From: Planctobacterium marinum
Lineage (GTDB): Bacteria; Pseudomonadota; Gammaproteobacteria; Enterobacterales; Alteromonadaceae
DNA length: 64,000 bases
Direction: 5' to 3'
Assembly (NCBI RefSeq): GCF_020687805.1
Contig: NZ_JAJEWQ010000003.1
Coordinates: 299,736-363,735, forward strand
In this document: positions 35,849 through 45,333 of the stretch, one piece after another
Layout: every line of letters starts with the position of its first letter
How positions within the stretch are numbered: the first letter of the stretch is position 1
Position numbers and translations under genes: made by a program
Notes under the pieces: generated by a model
Databases searched by the model: none
Seen by the model: the letters and a program-made list of their open reading frames with translations, nothing else
Told to the model about the DNA's origin: nothing

Positions 35849-36802
35849 CTAACTCACTGCTGCCAGACTAGGCTTTGGATGGGGTTTTACTCCGGCACTG
35901 GCCTGCTCAATAAACCAGCTTAACTCTTTAATACAGTGCTTGAGTACCGGGTTGAGTCTGACGTTTTTGCCATTTAAAACATAAAGCTGATGCTCAAAAT
36001 AGAACTGTTGCTGAGCCACAGGCACGATATACTCCGCCATTTCAGCGGTTACCAGATAATCCGGTAACAGACCGATGTACTCGCCGGTCAGAATTGCCGA
36101 ACGACAAGACTCCCAACAATCAGACCAGGTTTTCACTGAAAGGCGTTTGCCGTTCCGTACATAATTACCGGAAGACAGGCCTGACATCCCCACCGCGGGA
36201 AACTCTTCGAGATTAATCTCTTTCAGATCTTGCACTTTCGCTAAAATATGGCTTTTAGCGCAATATAATTTACCCGTTACCGCAGAATTAATGGCGTTAA
36301 AATTAACCGATTCAGGCTTTACCAGATCGTAACAGGACAGCACCAGGTGACACTCCCCGGACAAGGCCACATGTTCGATATCCTGGTACTGACGGGTTTG
36401 AATATTGACGTGAATATCATCAAATTTATTCATGGTGCTTTTTACTGCTTTCGCCACTGCCGCCATTATGCTGGCTGATAATGAGGACTGTACTACCAGG
36501 GTGATATGGCCTGAATAGTCATCGTGCAAACTCTTCAGGTTAAAAACAAAGTTGTCAAAGGTATTAAAAATGCGCTTGGTTTCCTGATATACCACCTCAC
36601 CTTCTTTGGTGAGTTGAAAGCCGCCTCGTCCGCGTTGGCAAAGAATTAAATCCAGCCGTTCTTCCAGTTTTTTAATGGCGGCACTAATGTTAGGTCTTTG
36701 CATACGTAACACCGGCTCTGCAGCGGTAAATCCGTTACACGAAGCTACGGCAAAAAACACTCTTAACAACTTTATATCGGATTCCTGTAAACGATTTAGC
36801 AT
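35849..36802 (-). CDS. LysR-family transcriptional regulator
   Basis: Encodes 317 aa from the ATG at 36802 (GGTGAG upstream). The frame extends 96 bp further, but that part overlaps a dispersed repeat. The N-terminal winged helix is DIKLLRVFFAVASCNGFTAAEPVL...RPNISAAIKKLEERL, followed by a typical substrate-binding domain. The ligand is unknown. No obvious divergent target gene is adjacent; the next gene upstream is uvrB on the same strand. Confidence 0.85.
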   Translation of the reverse strand: MLNRLQESDIKLLRVFFAVASCNGFTAAEPVLRMQRPNISAAIKKLEERLDLILCQRGRGGFQLTKEGEVVYQETKRIFNTFDNFVFNLKSLHDDYSGHITLVVQSSLSASIMAAVAKAVKSTMNKFDDIHVNIQTRQYQDIEHVALSGECHLVLSCYDLVKPESVNFNAINSAVTGKLYCAKSHILAKVQDLKEINLEEFPAVGMSGLSSGNYVRNGKRLSVKTWSDCWESCRSAILTGEYIGLLPDYLVTAEMAEYIVPVAQQQFYFEHQLYVLNGKNVRLNPVLKHCIKELSWFIEQASAGVKPHPKPSLAAVS

Positions 36803-36850
36803 AAAACTCACCACTGCATTCATTAATTGTTGGATATCAGGGCCCGCCGG

Positions 36851-36893
36851 ACCTTTGCAGTACCATTTTGCCGCAAAGGTCAACACGCTCTGA
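36851..36893 (+). repeat. Dispersed repeat, copy 2 with internal dyad
   Basis: GACCTTTGC and GCAAAGGTC form an inverted repeat, followed by AACACGCTCT. The right part matches the ends of the element at 60839-61020 and the copy at 10891. It lies just upstream of the LysR gene. Confidence 0.55.
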
Positions 36894-37036
36894 ATCACAC
36901 CAAACGTATTTAATTTAATACTAATGCAGAAAATCCGGTTACGCTCCGATCACCGTTGGAAATTGTGAAGCAGCACTACAAATCCACTGAAAAATGCAGA
37001 TTATTTGCACTAAAAGCAGGGGTTGCGCCTAAATTA

Positions 37037-39037
37037 CTAAGAAGAAACCACTACTTTTGCCCGTAAGGCTTCCACCTGATCACGTATTGATGCTGCCTGT
37101 TCAAACTCCAGATTTTGGGCATGTTCAAACATTTGCTTTTCCAGTTTGGCGATTTCAGCCATTAACGACCTGGCATCCAGCTTGTAGTCAGCGCCCCGCT
37201 CTGCAGCCATACGCGGCTCTCTTCCTTCGGAGTCACTCCCCATATCCATGACATCGGTAACTGGTTTATGCAGCGGTTGCGGCGTAATACCATTTTCGAG
37301 GTTGAAGGCTTCCTGTTTTTCCCGGCGGCGATTGGTTTCTTCGATGGCCCGTTGCATAGACCCGGTGATGGAGTCGGCATATAAAATAGCTCTACCGTTA
37401 ATGTTTCTGGCCGCACGGCCTATGGTCTGAATCAATGAGCGGTCAGAACGCAGGAAACCCTCTTTATCAGCATCCAGGATGGCCACCAGACTCACTTCCG
37501 GCATATCCAGACCTTCCCGCAACAGGTTTATGCCCACCAACACATCAAACTTGCCTAAGCGCAAATCGCGAATGATCTCCATCCGCTCAACTGTATCTAT
37601 GTCGGAATGCAGATAACGCACCTTAACCTGGTGCTCATTCAGATAGTCGCTCAGATCCTCTGCCATGCGTTTGGTTAACGTGGTCACCAGCACCCGCTCA
37701 TTAACGTTGACGCGTTTGTGAATTTCTGAGAGCAAATCGTCTACCTGAGTGCCAACCGGGCGAATCTCCAGTTGCGGATCCACCAGTCCGGTGGGCCTGA
37801 CAACCTGCTCAACGACATCACCGGCAGATTTTTCCAGCTCGTATTTACCGGGGGTCGCTGACACATAGATAGTTTGCGGTGACAGTGTTTCAAACTCTTC
37901 AAATTTTAGCGGTCGGTTGTCCAGGGCAGAGGGAAGTCTGAAGCCGTATTCCACCAGGGTTTCTTTTCGGGAGCGATCGCCTTTGTACATGGCCCCAATC
38001 TGCGACACCGTGACATGAGATTCATCGATGAACATTAGTCCGTCTGCTGGAAAGTAATCAATCAGGGTGGGCGGTGGCTCGCCCGGCGCCCTGCCTGATA
38101 AATAACGACTGTAGTTTTCGATACCGGAGCAGTAACCCAACTCGGTCATCATTTCGATGTCAAACTGAGTTCGTTGCGTAATACGCTGTTCCTCAATCAG
38201 TTTATTGACGTCTTTTAATTGCGCCTGACGCTCTTTTAGCTCTTCTTTGATACGGTCGATGGCCGCAAGGATCTTTTCTCTGGGAGTCACATAGTGAGTT
38301 TTGGGGAAAACCGTGGCTCTGGCCACCTGCTTTTCGATGGCTCCGGTAAGTGGGTCAAACAGTTGAATGCGTTCGATCTCTTCATCAAACAGCTCCACTC
38401 TGACCCCTTGTTTTTCAGAATCAGCGGGAAAGATATCAATCACATCACCACGAACCCGGAACGTCCCGCGTTCAAAATTAACATCATTGCGTTTGTACTG
38501 CAGTTCGGCTAGTCGGCGTAAAATATCACGCTGATCCATGATATCGCCCTGACGCAAATGCAGCAGCATCTTCATGTAAGACTCGGGATCCCCTAAGCCG
38601 TAAATAGCTGACACACTGGACACGATCACAACATCGCGGCGTTCCATCAATGCTTTGGTGGCCGATAAACGCATCTGTTCTATGTGATCGTTAATGGAAG
38701 CATCTTTTTCAATAAAGGTATCTGTGGTGGGTACGTATGCTTCCGGCTGATAATAATCATAATAAGAAACAAAATATTCTACCGCGTTATTGGGAAAGAA
38801 CTCTTTCATTTCGCCATAAAGCTGAGCCGCCAGGGTTTTATTGTGGGCCAGTATCAGGGTGGGCCGCTGCACTTCCTGAATAATGTTGGCCATAGTAAAG
38901 GTTTTACCTGACCCGGTGACCCCCAATAAAGTTTGATGGGCCAGGCCGTAGCCCAGGCCTTCCACCAAAGCCTCGATTGCCTGAGGCTGATCCCCTGCCG
39001 GTTGATATTTTGACTTAAGTTCGAATCCTCTGCTCAT
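37037..39037 (-). CDS. uvrB: UvrABC excinuclease subunit B
   Basis: Damage-recognition helicase of nucleotide excision repair, 666 aa. Walker [12 protein letters not shown] is at about 41-51, the beta-hairpin region is [16 protein letters not shown] occurs near 338 and the helicase motif QTIGRAARN near 541. The C-terminal UVR domain that contacts UvrC is [22 protein letters not shown]. It overlaps the next gene by ATGA. Confidence 0.97.
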   Translation of the reverse strand: MSRGFELKSKYQPAGDQPQAIEALVEGLGYGLAHQTLLGVTGSGKTFTMANIIQEVQRPTLILAHNKTLAAQLYGEMKEFFPNNAVEYFVSYYDYYQPEAYVPTTDTFIEKDASINDHIEQMRLSATKALMERRDVVIVSSVSAIYGLGDPESYMKMLLHLRQGDIMDQRDILRRLAELQYKRNDVNFERGTFRVRGDVIDIFPADSEKQGVRVELFDEEIERIQLFDPLTGAIEKQVARATVFPKTHYVTPREKILAAIDRIKEELKERQAQLKDVNKLIEEQRITQRTQFDIEMMTELGYCSGIENYSRYLSGRAPGEPPPTLIDYFPADGLMFIDESHVTVSQIGAMYKGDRSRKETLVEYGFRLPSALDNRPLKFEEFETLSPQTIYVSATPGKYELEKSAGDVVEQVVRPTGLVDPQLEIRPVGTQVDDLLSEIHKRVNVNERVLVTTLTKRMAEDLSDYLNEHQVKVRYLHSDIDTVERMEIIRDLRLGKFDVLVGINLLREGLDMPEVSLVAILDADKEGFLRSDRSLIQTIGRAARNINGRAILYADSITGSMQRAIEETNRRREKQEAFNLENGITPQPLHKPVTDVMDMGSDSEGREPRMAAERGADYKLDARSLMAEIAKLEKQMFEHAQNLEFEQAASIRDQVEALRAKVVVSS

Positions 39038-40422
39038 GACACCGCTTCAGGTTTTGTTTGTTCGTTCACCATCAATGCACTCATTTCTTCATCCAGTAGT
39101 CTTTTAAACCACATAAAGGCGACAAAAGCTGTCAGTAGATTAGCCACTATGCCCATCCAGAACATACCTTCTAACTGATACAACAAGCTGCCTAACCAGG
39201 AAATGGGTACGAAAAACACAAACAATCTGATCACGCTGAGCAACAGCGCACTCATTGGTTTGTGCATGGCGTTAAACGATGAATTGGTAAGAATGATGAT
39301 ACCCTGCAAGCCATAACCGATTGGCACTATCATCAGAAATAGCTGTATGAGGTCGACGACTTCCTGCTCCTGGGCGAAGATGCGTGCAATAAAAGGCGCC
39401 AGTAACCACATCACCAAGAACACGGCAAACTGCCAAAACAGCACAAATTTCAGACACAATAGATAGGCATCTTTAACCCGTTGAATACGTGCTGCGCCGT
39501 AATTCTGGCTGATAAATGGCGGTAAGGTCATGGATAACGCCAGAATCACGATACTGGCTATCGACTCAATCCGGCCACCCACACCCCAGGAGGCCACGGC
39601 TGCAGAACCGAAGCCCGCCACAATAGCAGTCATGACACCATTGGCGATTGGCGTGAGCATATTCGCGCCGGCTGCAGGAACACCGATTTTCAGGATATTA
39701 CGGCTGTACTCCCGCAATTCAGAAAAACTGAGCATACGGGGAATAATTAAATCGCGCTTTACCAGCAGATAAATAATTTGTGCCGAACCAACGGCCCAGG
39801 CAATTAAGGTTGCCAGGGCTGCCCCCTGTATCCCCATTGCCGGAATAGGTCCCAGACCGAAGATAAAAATCGGGTCCAGCACGGCGTTAATCGCCCCGCC
39901 CAATGCCATGATCATACTGGGAGTTTTGGTATCACCATTGGCGCGCAACACAGCGTTACCCACCATAGGCAATGCCAGAAAGATACCGGCACCGTACCAG
40001 ACCACCATGTAATCTATAATATGGGGCATCTCCGCTGCAGAAGCCCCCAGTAAACTAAAAATAGGTTCGATGAACAACAATCCCACAAAAGCCAGCAACG
40101 TTGCCATGATAAATGACAGGACCAATGCTCCGGTGCCTGCACCGTGGGCCGTGGTTTTATCCCCCGCCCCCATCAACCTGGCTATGGTAGCCGAGGTACC
40201 GATGCCCAAACCAATGTTTAAACTGATGACCGTAAACGTCACCGGAAAAGTAAAACTGATGGCCGCCAGTTGCTCTGTACCTAATAAACTGACAAAAAAG
40301 GTATCTACCAAACCAAACGTCATTAATAAAATCATGCCGTAGATAACGGGTACAGTCATTGATTTCAGGGTTTGTTTTATATCTCCCTGCAATAAATTAG
40401 GAGCCTGGGAAGCATTGGACAC
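39034..40422 (-). CDS. MATE family efflux transporter
   Basis: Encodes about 462 aa with 12 predicted TM helices in two MatE halves. The GTG at 40422 is preferred (GAGAA upstream); a TTG at 40452 would add 10 residues. The pattern of [21 protein letters not shown] and [16 protein letters not shown] is typical. MATE proteins export cationic compounds against proton or sodium gradients; the substrate here is unknown. Translational coupling to uvrB (4-bp overlap, upstream of it) is unusual. Confidence 0.9.
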   Translation of the reverse strand: MSNASQAPNLLQGDIKQTLKSMTVPVIYGMILLMTFGLVDTFFVSLLGTEQLAAISFTFPVTFTVISLNIGLGIGTSATIARLMGAGDKTTAHGAGTGALVLSFIMATLLAFVGLLFIEPIFSLLGASAAEMPHIIDYMVVWYGAGIFLALPMVGNAVLRANGDTKTPSMIMALGGAINAVLDPIFIFGLGPIPAMGIQGAALATLIAWAVGSAQIIYLLVKRDLIIPRMLSFSELREYSRNILKIGVPAAGANMLTPIANGVMTAIVAGFGSAAVASWGVGGRIESIASIVILALSMTLPPFISQNYGAARIQRVKDAYLLCLKFVLFWQFAVFLVMWLLAPFIARIFAQEQEVVDLIQLFLMIVPIGYGLQGIIILTNSSFNAMHKPMSALLLSVIRLFVFFVPISWLGSLLYQLEGMFWMGIVANLLTAFVAFMWFKRLLDEEMSALMVNEQTKPEAVS

Positions 40423-40934
40423 TATCTGGTTCTCGTAGTTGTGATAAAACAAAGTGTTACGGGTTTATCGCGGACAATATTCAAGACAAAAAAAACCCGA
40501 TGTGATGGAAAAGCGCGTTCCATATAATTATGAACCGCTAAGTTTACTTTATGCGCAATGGTAAGGCTACGCCCACCTGGATTTAGTTTGTAACTAATTT
40601 AACAAAAGCGCTGTTCCGAAAGCCCGCCGCACAAAATGTAAACGCATAAACAACCGCATCAGTGATGGTCCGGCATTTTGTGGATTTTTGACCCGCAACA
40701 AATTTAAGTAACCAAGGCGAATGAAAATCGCAGCGTCAATATTTATTCGGTTTATGTCAAAGAACTGTCACATAATTCAGAGAGATAGCTGTTGATGATA
40801 GTTTCATCATCGCGGATTAGTTTTTGAACCAAATGGTCAGCGTTTAGTCGGGACTGCAATTACGCACTAAAATCAAGAGAAAAATCCAATTATTTTTTAA
40901 ATTTTTTTGTTGACTCGTAAAACAACACACAAGC

Positions 40935-40956
40935 GAATTTTGACTGGTCAAAATTC
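40935..40956. promoter_or_regulatory. 22-bp near-perfect palindrome, operator-like
   Basis: GAATTTTGAC and GTCAAAATTC are perfect arms with a 2-bp centre. This is the size and symmetry of a dimeric repressor site; no regulator is assigned. Confidence 0.35.
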
Positions 40957-41100
40957 AATCACGCTCCCTGAAACATTTCTTAACAACATCTTAAGCTATT
41001 GTTTTTATTCAACTTAATATCTTTTTCGAATAATTTAAAAGTTTCATCTTGACACGGTAAGTCGAGGGCTGTGGCAATGTGTTCCAATTTAATTCACATA

Positions 41101-41125
41101 GTTATCCACAGATTTAGTGGATAAC
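41101..41125. promoter_or_regulatory. Dyad with DnaA-box-like sequence
   Basis: GTTATCCAC and GTGGATAAC are perfect inverted arms around a 7-nt centre. The left arm contains TTATCCACA, the consensus DnaA box; the right one is 8 of 9. Binding has not been shown and no dnaA or dnaN lies nearby. Confidence 0.35.
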
Positions 41126-41539
41126 TGTGGATTGCCCAATAAAGACGCGAGCTGGGGGCAATCGAGGTAAAAAAAAGGTAAGTTGACACTAACGTTAAGT
41201 GTCGCTGATTATCGTTAATGAATTGTTAACAACTGTATATTTAGACAGATATCCATAAGTCTAATAGATCTTTTTTTCATAAAATTGTCATTTTTATAAT
41301 CGTATTTTGTGGCATACGTTAAACGCGTTCACAATAACCCCCAATTTCCACCGTGCACAATGATAACGCTTACAGTATTCATCTGAAATTGGTCTGTCTC
41401 CTGCTTGCACAGATCGACAATCTGCTCAAAGACAACCTGATCACCTAAGCCGCAAAACAAACGAGCACAGCGAATAATCCTCTTAATGGCGTAAAAAGCT
41501 TAATTAATCAGCAATTGAAAAAATAATTCTGTAATAATA

Positions 41540-41568
41540 TTGACACCTCCCATCCACCTCTTTATTAT
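41540..41568 (+). promoter_or_regulatory. Sigma-70 promoter of the tRNA-Asn pair
   Basis: Perfect -35 TTGACA (41540-41545), 17-bp spacer and TATTAT -10 (41563-41568), followed by a GC-rich GCGTCCG discriminator as in stringently controlled stable RNA promoters. It is about 70 bp upstream of the first tRNA. Confidence 0.75.
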
Positions 41569-41642
41569 TCGCGTCCGTTGTGACGAGGCGGGTTGTGATG
41601 CCTTCATGAATACGCCCGAAACAACATAAAGTTTAGTAACGT

Positions 41643-41719
41643 TCCCCCTTAGCTCAGTTGGTTAGAGCGACGGACTGTTAATCCGCAGGTCCCCCGTTCG
41701 AGTCGGGGAGGGGGAGCCA
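41643..41719 (+). tRNA. tRNA-Asn (GTT)
   Basis: 77 nt including the encoded CCA. Acceptor TCCCCCT/AGGGGGA, D-arm GCTC/GAGC, anticodon loop CTGTTAA with anticodon GTT, T-arm CCCCG/CGGGG. The first anticodon-stem pair is an A-C mismatch. Identical to the next copy. Confidence 0.97.
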
Positions 41720-41751
41720 CTAAAACTTTACAATCTGATAAGTATATCTGT

Positions 41752-41828
41752 TCCCCCTTAGCTCAGTTGGTTAGAGCGACGGACTGTTAATCCGCAGGTC
41801 CCCCGTTCGAGTCGGGGAGGGGGAGCCA
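41752..41828 (+). tRNA. tRNA-Asn (GTT), second identical copy
   Basis: Same 77-nt sequence as the first copy, 32 bp downstream; both should come from one transcript. Encodes its own CCA. Confidence 0.97.
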
Positions 41829-41990
41829 CTCTTCTTTTCTCCTTTATTATTCTCTGTCCCAAATCCGGTCTTTTCATAGATTTTAAACCCATGATTCTTA
41901 AGTTGTTTATCTTGTCATAAAACACGATAATAGGCAGCGATTTCAATCGGCGGTCAATCGCCAGACATTTTTTTCTATTTTTTAGCGCTT

Positions 41991-42575
41991 ATGACTGAAT
42001 TTTTGCTGTTGCTGGTCAGCACAGTGTTGGTAAACAATTTTGTATTGGTACAGTTTCTTGGTCTCTGCCCTTTTATGGGCGTATCCGGCAAGCTGGAAAC
42101 CGCTATTGGTATGTCAATGGCCACCACCTTTGTACTCACTTTGGCGTCCGTGTGCAGTTACCTTGTGGAACAATACATACTGTTCCCGCTGGGGTTAACT
42201 TATCTGCGCACCCTGAGCTTTATCCTGGTGATCGCTGTTGTAGTGCAGTTTACCGAGATGGTGGTAAATAAAACCAGCCCTACCCTGTACCGTTTATTAG
42301 GTATCTTCTTACCACTGATCACCACCAATTGCGCCGTGTTAGGTGTCGCCCTGTTAAATATAAAGGAACAACACAACTTTGTAGAATCGGTGCTCTATGG
42401 GTTTGGTGCTGCTGTGGGGTTTTCGATAGTGCTTATTCTGTTTTCAGCCATGCGTGAACGATTAGCGGTTGCAGATGTACCGGTTCCCTTTAAAGGGGCC
42501 GCTATTGCTATGGTCACTGCGGGATTAATGTCACTGGCCTTTATGGGCTTCTCCGGACTGGTTAAGTTTTCCTAG
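41991..42575 (+). CDS. rsxA: Rnf/Rsx electron transport complex subunit A
   Basis: Integral membrane subunit, 194 aa with six TM helices (E. coli RsxA is 193 aa). It begins [24 protein letters not shown] and has the conserved [10 protein letters not shown] and TTNCAVLG motifs, whose Cys residues take part in the intramembrane iron-sulfur centre shared with RsxE. The Rnf complex couples ferredoxin/NADH electron transfer to ion translocation; in E. coli it also reduces SoxR. First gene of the rsxABCDGE-nth unit. Confidence 0.96.
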   Translation: MTEFLLLLVSTVLVNNFVLVQFLGLCPFMGVSGKLETAIGMSMATTFVLTLASVCSYLVEQYILFPLGLTYLRTLSFILVIAVVVQFTEMVVNKTSPTLYRLLGIFLPLITTNCAVLGVALLNIKEQHNFVESVLYGFGAAVGFSIVLILFSAMRERLAVADVPVPFKGAAIAMVTAGLMSLAFMGFSGLVKFS

Positions 42576-42584
42576 GGAGTTGAT

Positions 42585-43127
42585 TTGAGTTTTATTGCAA
42601 TTACAGTGCTGGCGTTATTGTTTGGGGCGCTTCTGGGCTATGCCGCTATTCGATTTCGTGTTGAAGGTGATCCCCTTGTAGAACAGATAGATGAATTACT
42701 GCCCCAAACGCAATGTGGTCAGTGTGGTTACCCGGGATGTAAACCCTACGCCGAAGCCATTGCCAACGGCGACGATATCAATAAGTGCCCACCCGGCGGT
42801 GAAGCCACCATTAAAAAGCTGGCAGATCTTATGGGTGTTGAAGCCAAACCTTTAGACGCAGCCCATGGCGCTGAAGACGTGAAAAAAGTCGCTAACATTC
42901 GCGAAGATGAATGTATCGGCTGTACTAAGTGTATTCAGGCTTGCCCGGTAGATGCCATTGTTGGTGCCACGCGCCAAATGCACACAGTGATCATCGACGA
43001 ATGTACCGGTTGTGATCTCTGTGTTGCTCCGTGCCCGGTCGACTGTATCGACATGCTACCGGTAAAAGAAACTGAAAAGAACTGGCGCTGGCAACTGGAC
43101 CAAATCCCGGTCAAACAGGTGAGTTAA
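42585..43127 (+). CDS. rsxB: Rnf/Rsx complex iron-sulfur subunit B
   Basis: 180 aa, TTG start with AGGGAG upstream. An N-terminal TM anchor is followed by the 4Fe-4S domain [16 protein letters not shown] and two ferredoxin motifs [16 protein letters not shown] and [16 protein letters not shown]. It passes electrons within the complex on the cytoplasmic side. It lies 9 bp after rsxA. Confidence 0.95.
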   Translation: MSFIAITVLALLFGALLGYAAIRFRVEGDPLVEQIDELLPQTQCGQCGYPGCKPYAEAIANGDDINKCPPGGEATIKKLADLMGVEAKPLDAAHGAEDVKKVANIREDECIGCTKCIQACPVDAIVGATRQMHTVIIDECTGCDLCVAPCPVDCIDMLPVKETEKNWRWQLDQIPVKQVS

Positions 43128-43137
43128 GGGATTGGTT

Positions 43138-45327
43138 ATGTTCAACGAAATACTCGAGAGAATCAAAAAAGGTCAATTTTGGCAATTTCCAGGTGGCGTG
43201 ATCCCCCCAGGGAAAAAAGCACTGTCCAATAACGTTGAAATTGAACGCCTGCCGCTGGCCGACAAGCTCTATATTCCGGTTAAACAACACGTAGGGGTAT
43301 CCGGCCGGATATCCGTTGAAAAAGGCCACCGGGTATTAAAAGGACAACCACTGACACAGAGCATGAACCCGTTGTCAGTGCCAATCCATGCCCCTACGTC
43401 TGGCACCATAGAAGATATCAGGCAACACGTTTCCAATCACCCCTCAGGTATTCCTGAGCAGACGTTGATTTTAGTGCCCGATGGCAAAGAGGAATGGGTA
43501 GATCTCAAACCGGTTTCCGATTACCAGTCCCTGCCCCGCGCCACTTTGGTGGAGGAAATTTGCAGCGCCGGTATTGCCGGTATGGGCGGCGCCGGTTTTC
43601 CTGCCCACATCAAACTGTCTTCGGGTCGCAACATTGAATTCCTGATTATCAACGGCGTTGAGTGTGAACCTTACATTACCTCCGACGACAGATTAATGCG
43701 TGAACACGCCTGGCAAATCCGGCAAGGTATTGATGTGCTCAGCCATATCTTAAAACCACGCCATGTTCTCATCGCGATTGAAGATAATAAACCTGAGGCC
43801 TTTGCTGCCATGGAGATCGCCTTTCAGGACAACCCTGCTTATAGTCTGTGCGCAGTCGAAACCAAATATCCGGCAGGTGGCGAAAAACAACTTATTCAGG
43901 TACTTACCGGCAAAGAAGTTCCCAGCAAGGGACTACCGGTAGATATCGGTATTATTATGCATAATGTGGGTACCTGTTATGCCATAGCCGATGCCATATT
44001 CAGTGGTAAACCGCTACTGGAAAGAGTCGTTACTGTAACAGGCGAAGCGCTGACAACACCACAGAATGTCTGGTTGCCATTGGGCACACCTGTTGCTCAT
44101 GCCATCGCCCAATGCGGTTATCTTGCAGGGCAGCAAAAGGCAAAAAGAGTAATTATGGGTGGCCCCATGATGGGTTACACCCTGCACTCTGATCTGGTGC
44201 CCATAGTCAAAACCAGCAACTGTATTTTAGTGCCCTCAGATAAAGAAATGCCCTTTCCTGGTGACGAGCACCCCTGTATCCGATGTGGAGCCTGTGCCGA
44301 TGCCTGTCCGGCAGGGTTATTGCCGCAACAATTATATTGGCACGCCAAAGCAAAAGAATACGACAAGGCACAAGCACTAAACCTGTTCGACTGTATCGAG
44401 TGTGGCGCCTGTGCTTTTGTGTGTCCCAGCAACATTCCGCTGGTGCATTATTATCGCGGGGCCAAAGCGGATATCCGAATTCAGCAAGACGAAGCCATCA
44501 AAGCTGCCAAGGCCAAAGAGCGATTTGAAGCGCGCAATGCCCGTCTGGAAAAAGAAAAATTGGAACGGGAAGAAAAGGCCCGACAAAGTGCAGCTGCTCG
44601 TGCTAAACGTCAGGAGCAGGCAGTACAGACAAAAGATAAGCCAGCAGTACCGGCAGCCAACGATCGGGTAGCGGCTGCGCTGGCCCGTGCCAAAGCCAAA
44701 AAAGCGCAACAAGCTGAGCATGACTCAGATGCCACCAGGCAGGTTGAGACAGCAACGACAGAGCCAGTCAAAGATACAACTCCCGGTGATAGCAATTCAA
44801 CAGAGCAGCAATCCAGAGTCGCGACCGCTATCGCCCGGGCCAAAGCCAAAAAAGCGCAACAGGCTGAAAGCACATCTGCCCTAAGCGATGAACCGGCAAC
44901 GCAGGAAGGTGATAAAGCTGCCGATGATGATCCGCAAAAAGCCCGGGTTGCCGCTGCCATTGCCCGGGCCAAAGCCAAAAAAGCACAACAGACTGAAGGC
45001 ACATCTACCCTAAGCGATAAACCGGCAACGCAGGAAGGTGATAAACCTGCCGGTGATGATCCACAAAAGGCCCGTGTTGCCGCCGCTATCGCCCGTGCCA
45101 AAGCCAAAAAAGCACAACAGGCTGAAAATGCGCCTGCAGCCCCTGAATTTGAGTTAGAAAACAGCTCACATAATGAACCCGATGCGCAGGCTATGCCCGA
45201 AGCATCGGCGAACGCACCAGAAAGCTCAGATGACAAACAAGATCGCGTGGCTGCGGCCATTGCCCGGGCCAAAGCAAAACGTGCCGCCCGGGAGCAACAA
45301 TCCAAAAACAACGAACAGGATGATTAA
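43138..45327 (+). CDS. rsxC: Rnf/Rsx complex subunit C
   Basis: 729 aa from the ATG at 43138 (AAGGG upstream). It has the N-terminal barrel-sandwich region, the NADH/FMN-binding GMGGAGFPAHIKLSS segment near 152, and two 4Fe-4S motifs CIRCGACADACP (about 381) and CIECGACAFVCP (about 419). The C-terminal 280 residues are an Ala/Lys/Glu-rich extension with five copies of RVAAAIARAKAKKAQQ-like units, as in enterobacterial RsxC but with its own tandem duplication. It is the peripheral electron-input subunit. Confidence 0.95.
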   Translation: MFNEILERIKKGQFWQFPGGVIPPGKKALSNNVEIERLPLADKLYIPVKQHVGVSGRISVEKGHRVLKGQPLTQSMNPLSVPIHAPTSGTIEDIRQHVSNHPSGIPEQTLILVPDGKEEWVDLKPVSDYQSLPRATLVEEICSAGIAGMGGAGFPAHIKLSSGRNIEFLIINGVECEPYITSDDRLMREHAWQIRQGIDVLSHILKPRHVLIAIEDNKPEAFAAMEIAFQDNPAYSLCAVETKYPAGGEKQLIQVLTGKEVPSKGLPVDIGIIMHNVGTCYAIADAIFSGKPLLERVVTVTGEALTTPQNVWLPLGTPVAHAIAQCGYLAGQQKAKRVIMGGPMMGYTLHSDLVPIVKTSNCILVPSDKEMPFPGDEHPCIRCGACADACPAGLLPQQLYWHAKAKEYDKAQALNLFDCIECGACAFVCPSNIPLVHYYRGAKADIRIQQDEAIKAAKAKERFEARNARLEKEKLEREEKARQSAAARAKRQEQAVQTKDKPAVPAANDRVAAALARAKAKKAQQAEHDSDATRQVETATTEPVKDTTPGDSNSTEQQSRVATAIARAKAKKAQQAESTSALSDEPATQEGDKAADDDPQKARVAAAIARAKAKKAQQTEGTSTLSDKPATQEGDKPAGDDPQKARVAAAIARAKAKKAQQAENAPAAPEFELENSSHNEPDAQAMPEASANAPESSDDKQDRVAAAIARAKAKRAAREQQSKNNEQDD
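44845..45102 (+). repeat. Tandem 129-bp duplication inside rsxC
   Basis: Two adjacent units of 43 codons (44845-44973 and 44974-45102) differ at 14 positions by direct comparison, about 89 percent identical. They encode the Ala/Lys-rich unit with the linker LSDxPATQEGDK. Frame is kept. Confidence 0.85.
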
Positions 45328-45333
45328 GCCCCT

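Larger units (their letters stand above)
40423..41539. other. AT-rich 1.1-kb gene-free region with dyads
   Basis: No credible coding frame was found on either strand. It contains a near-perfect palindrome (40935-40956), a dyad with a TTATCCACA sequence (41101-41125), a GGTAAA-N5-GGTAAG repeat (41166-41182), a GACACT/AGTGTC dyad near 41184 and several A/T-runs. It separates the MATE gene from the tRNA-Asn promoter. It may hold regulatory DNA or an unannotated RNA. Confidence 0.5.

Noticed and set aside
40423-41539. Chromosomal replication origin
   Set aside because: Only one perfect DnaA-box-like sequence was seen, and no dnaA, dnaN, gidA or rpmH lies near it.
41758-41946. 62-codon minus-strand ORF near tRNA-Asn
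   Set aside because: It runs across the second tRNA gene on the opposite strand.
44610-45311. 233-codon minus-strand ORF inside rsxC
   Set aside because: It is the antisense frame of the Ala/Lys-rich repeats; its Ala/Ser/Leu/Cys composition is a by-product of repeat codons and there is no ribosome site.
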